Source: Hyphomicrobium zavarzinii ATCC 27496 (GTDB taxonomy: Bacteria; Pseudomonadota; Alphaproteobacteria; Rhizobiales; Hyphomicrobiaceae). From it: DNA of 64,000 bases. A program made the position numbers and the translations under genes. Shown one piece after another: positions 63,718 to 64,000 of the stretch. Numbering within the stretch: position 1 is the stretch's first letter; each line of letters begins with the position of its first letter. A model generated the notes under the pieces. The model had not been told where the DNA came from. It saw only the letters and a program-made list of their open reading frames with translations, and did no database searches. The DNA lies in contig NZ_KB911258.1 in the NCBI RefSeq assembly GCF_000383415.1, positions 268,267-332,266 of the forward strand. The letters run 5' to 3'.

Positions 63718-64000
63718 GTGAGCGTGAGCGTCGCAATGGCGGGCCTCGTGGTCGCCGTCATCGAGATCACCGGCCTCGCCGGAACACTTGCCCTTCTAGT
63801 TCCCATCGTCCTGCTCTTGATCGTCATCCTCAGAACGCGCCGGCCGCCAGAGCCGAGATCCGAAAAGGCAACCGCAGTGCTGCGCGCAATTCCATCCTCC
63901 GATACGCCCCCGGGCGAAGCCGCGCCCCGCGAGGACGCGTCCGCGGCCGTCGCGGAGGAGCGCGCGCTCGAGGCCGAGCCCATGGCGGCGGAGAGCGCGG
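63718..64000 (+). CDS. Membrane protein, partial (3' end outside window)
   Basis: The frame opens at a GTG at 63718 with GAGGGAG upstream and runs to the window end, about 94 residues. It has one hydrophobic helix (LAGTLALLVPIVLLLIVIL) followed by a Glu/Ala/Pro-rich cytoplasmic or periplasmic stretch. No family is recognised. A GTG at 63724 or an ATG at 63736 could also be the start. Confidence 0.55.
   Translation, partial: MSVSVAMAGLVVAVIEITGLAGTLALLVPIVLLLIVILRTRRPPEPRSEKATAVLRAIPSSDTPPGEAAPREDASAAVAEERALEAEPMAAESA

Overview
The window is GC-rich, densely coded DNA with no sign of phage, transposase or CRISPR. It looks like a chromosomal segment of an alphaproteobacterium, probably of the order Hyphomicrobiales. 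The clues are an NDUFS4-like complex I accessory protein, an NAD-dependent FdsGBA-type formate dehydrogenase, a malic enzyme fused to a phosphotransacetylase-like domain, an aerobic cobalamin set with BluB, and frequent ATGA or GTGA start/stop overlaps. The genus cannot be fixed from sequence reading alone.

Layout. 1-6.3 kb (minus): a betaine/choline-type ABC importer, a dimethylglycine/sarcosine-dehydrogenase-like flavoprotein and a choline-kinase-like phosphotransferase. They face a DeoR-type regulator and a HAD phosphatase (6.4-8.2 kb, plus). 8.5-14.3 kb: a cysteine synthase converging on a probable sulfur-acquisition operon (AhpD-like protein, acyl-CoA-dehydrogenase-fold enzyme, NitT/TauT ABC importer). 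14.4-26.8 kb: a QseB/PmrA-type two-component system, then two RND efflux pump loci separated by a TetR repressor. 26.8-30 kb: dienelactone hydrolase, a small basic protein, a cyclase and a fumarylacetoacetase-family enzyme. 30.1-35.8 kb: cobalamin genes cobT, cobC, cobS, cobD, cobU/P, cobA, bluB. 36-41.9 kb: NDUFS4-like protein, a two-subunit molybdenum hydroxylase, lactate permease, heme oxygenase. 42-50 kb: tRNA-Arg, sulfatase, cation efflux protein, malic enzyme, lipoprotein, a TadG-like von Willebrand protein. 50.3-57.5 kb: a LysR regulator and fdsG-fdsB-fdsA-fdhD-fdsD. 57.6-62.3 kb: two DUF779 paralogues around an isochorismatase-like hydrolase, an acetaldehyde-type dehydrogenase, a cystathionine beta-lyase-like enzyme. 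62.6-64 kb: an amino-acid-type binding protein and a truncated membrane protein.

How the parts fit. The left end is probably a catabolic unit for quaternary or N-methylated amines, whose demethylation would feed C1 units to tetrahydrofolate; formate dehydrogenase at the right end could complete C1 oxidation to CO2. The regulators sit next to plausible targets, and several operator-like sites can be read directly: CTTAAG direct repeats at the two-component system and at the first RND operon, a GGAAACGTTTCC palindrome at the TetR gene, an ATAG-N7-CTAT LysR box before fdsG, and TGTTG/CAACA elements around the DeoR gene.

No wholly unprecedented multi-gene system was identified. The most unusual parts are the kinase-phosphatase-DeoR module attached to betaine-type catabolism, the paired DUF779 proteins of which only one keeps its cysteine cluster, and the inferred regulon of the CTTAAG-box response regulator.
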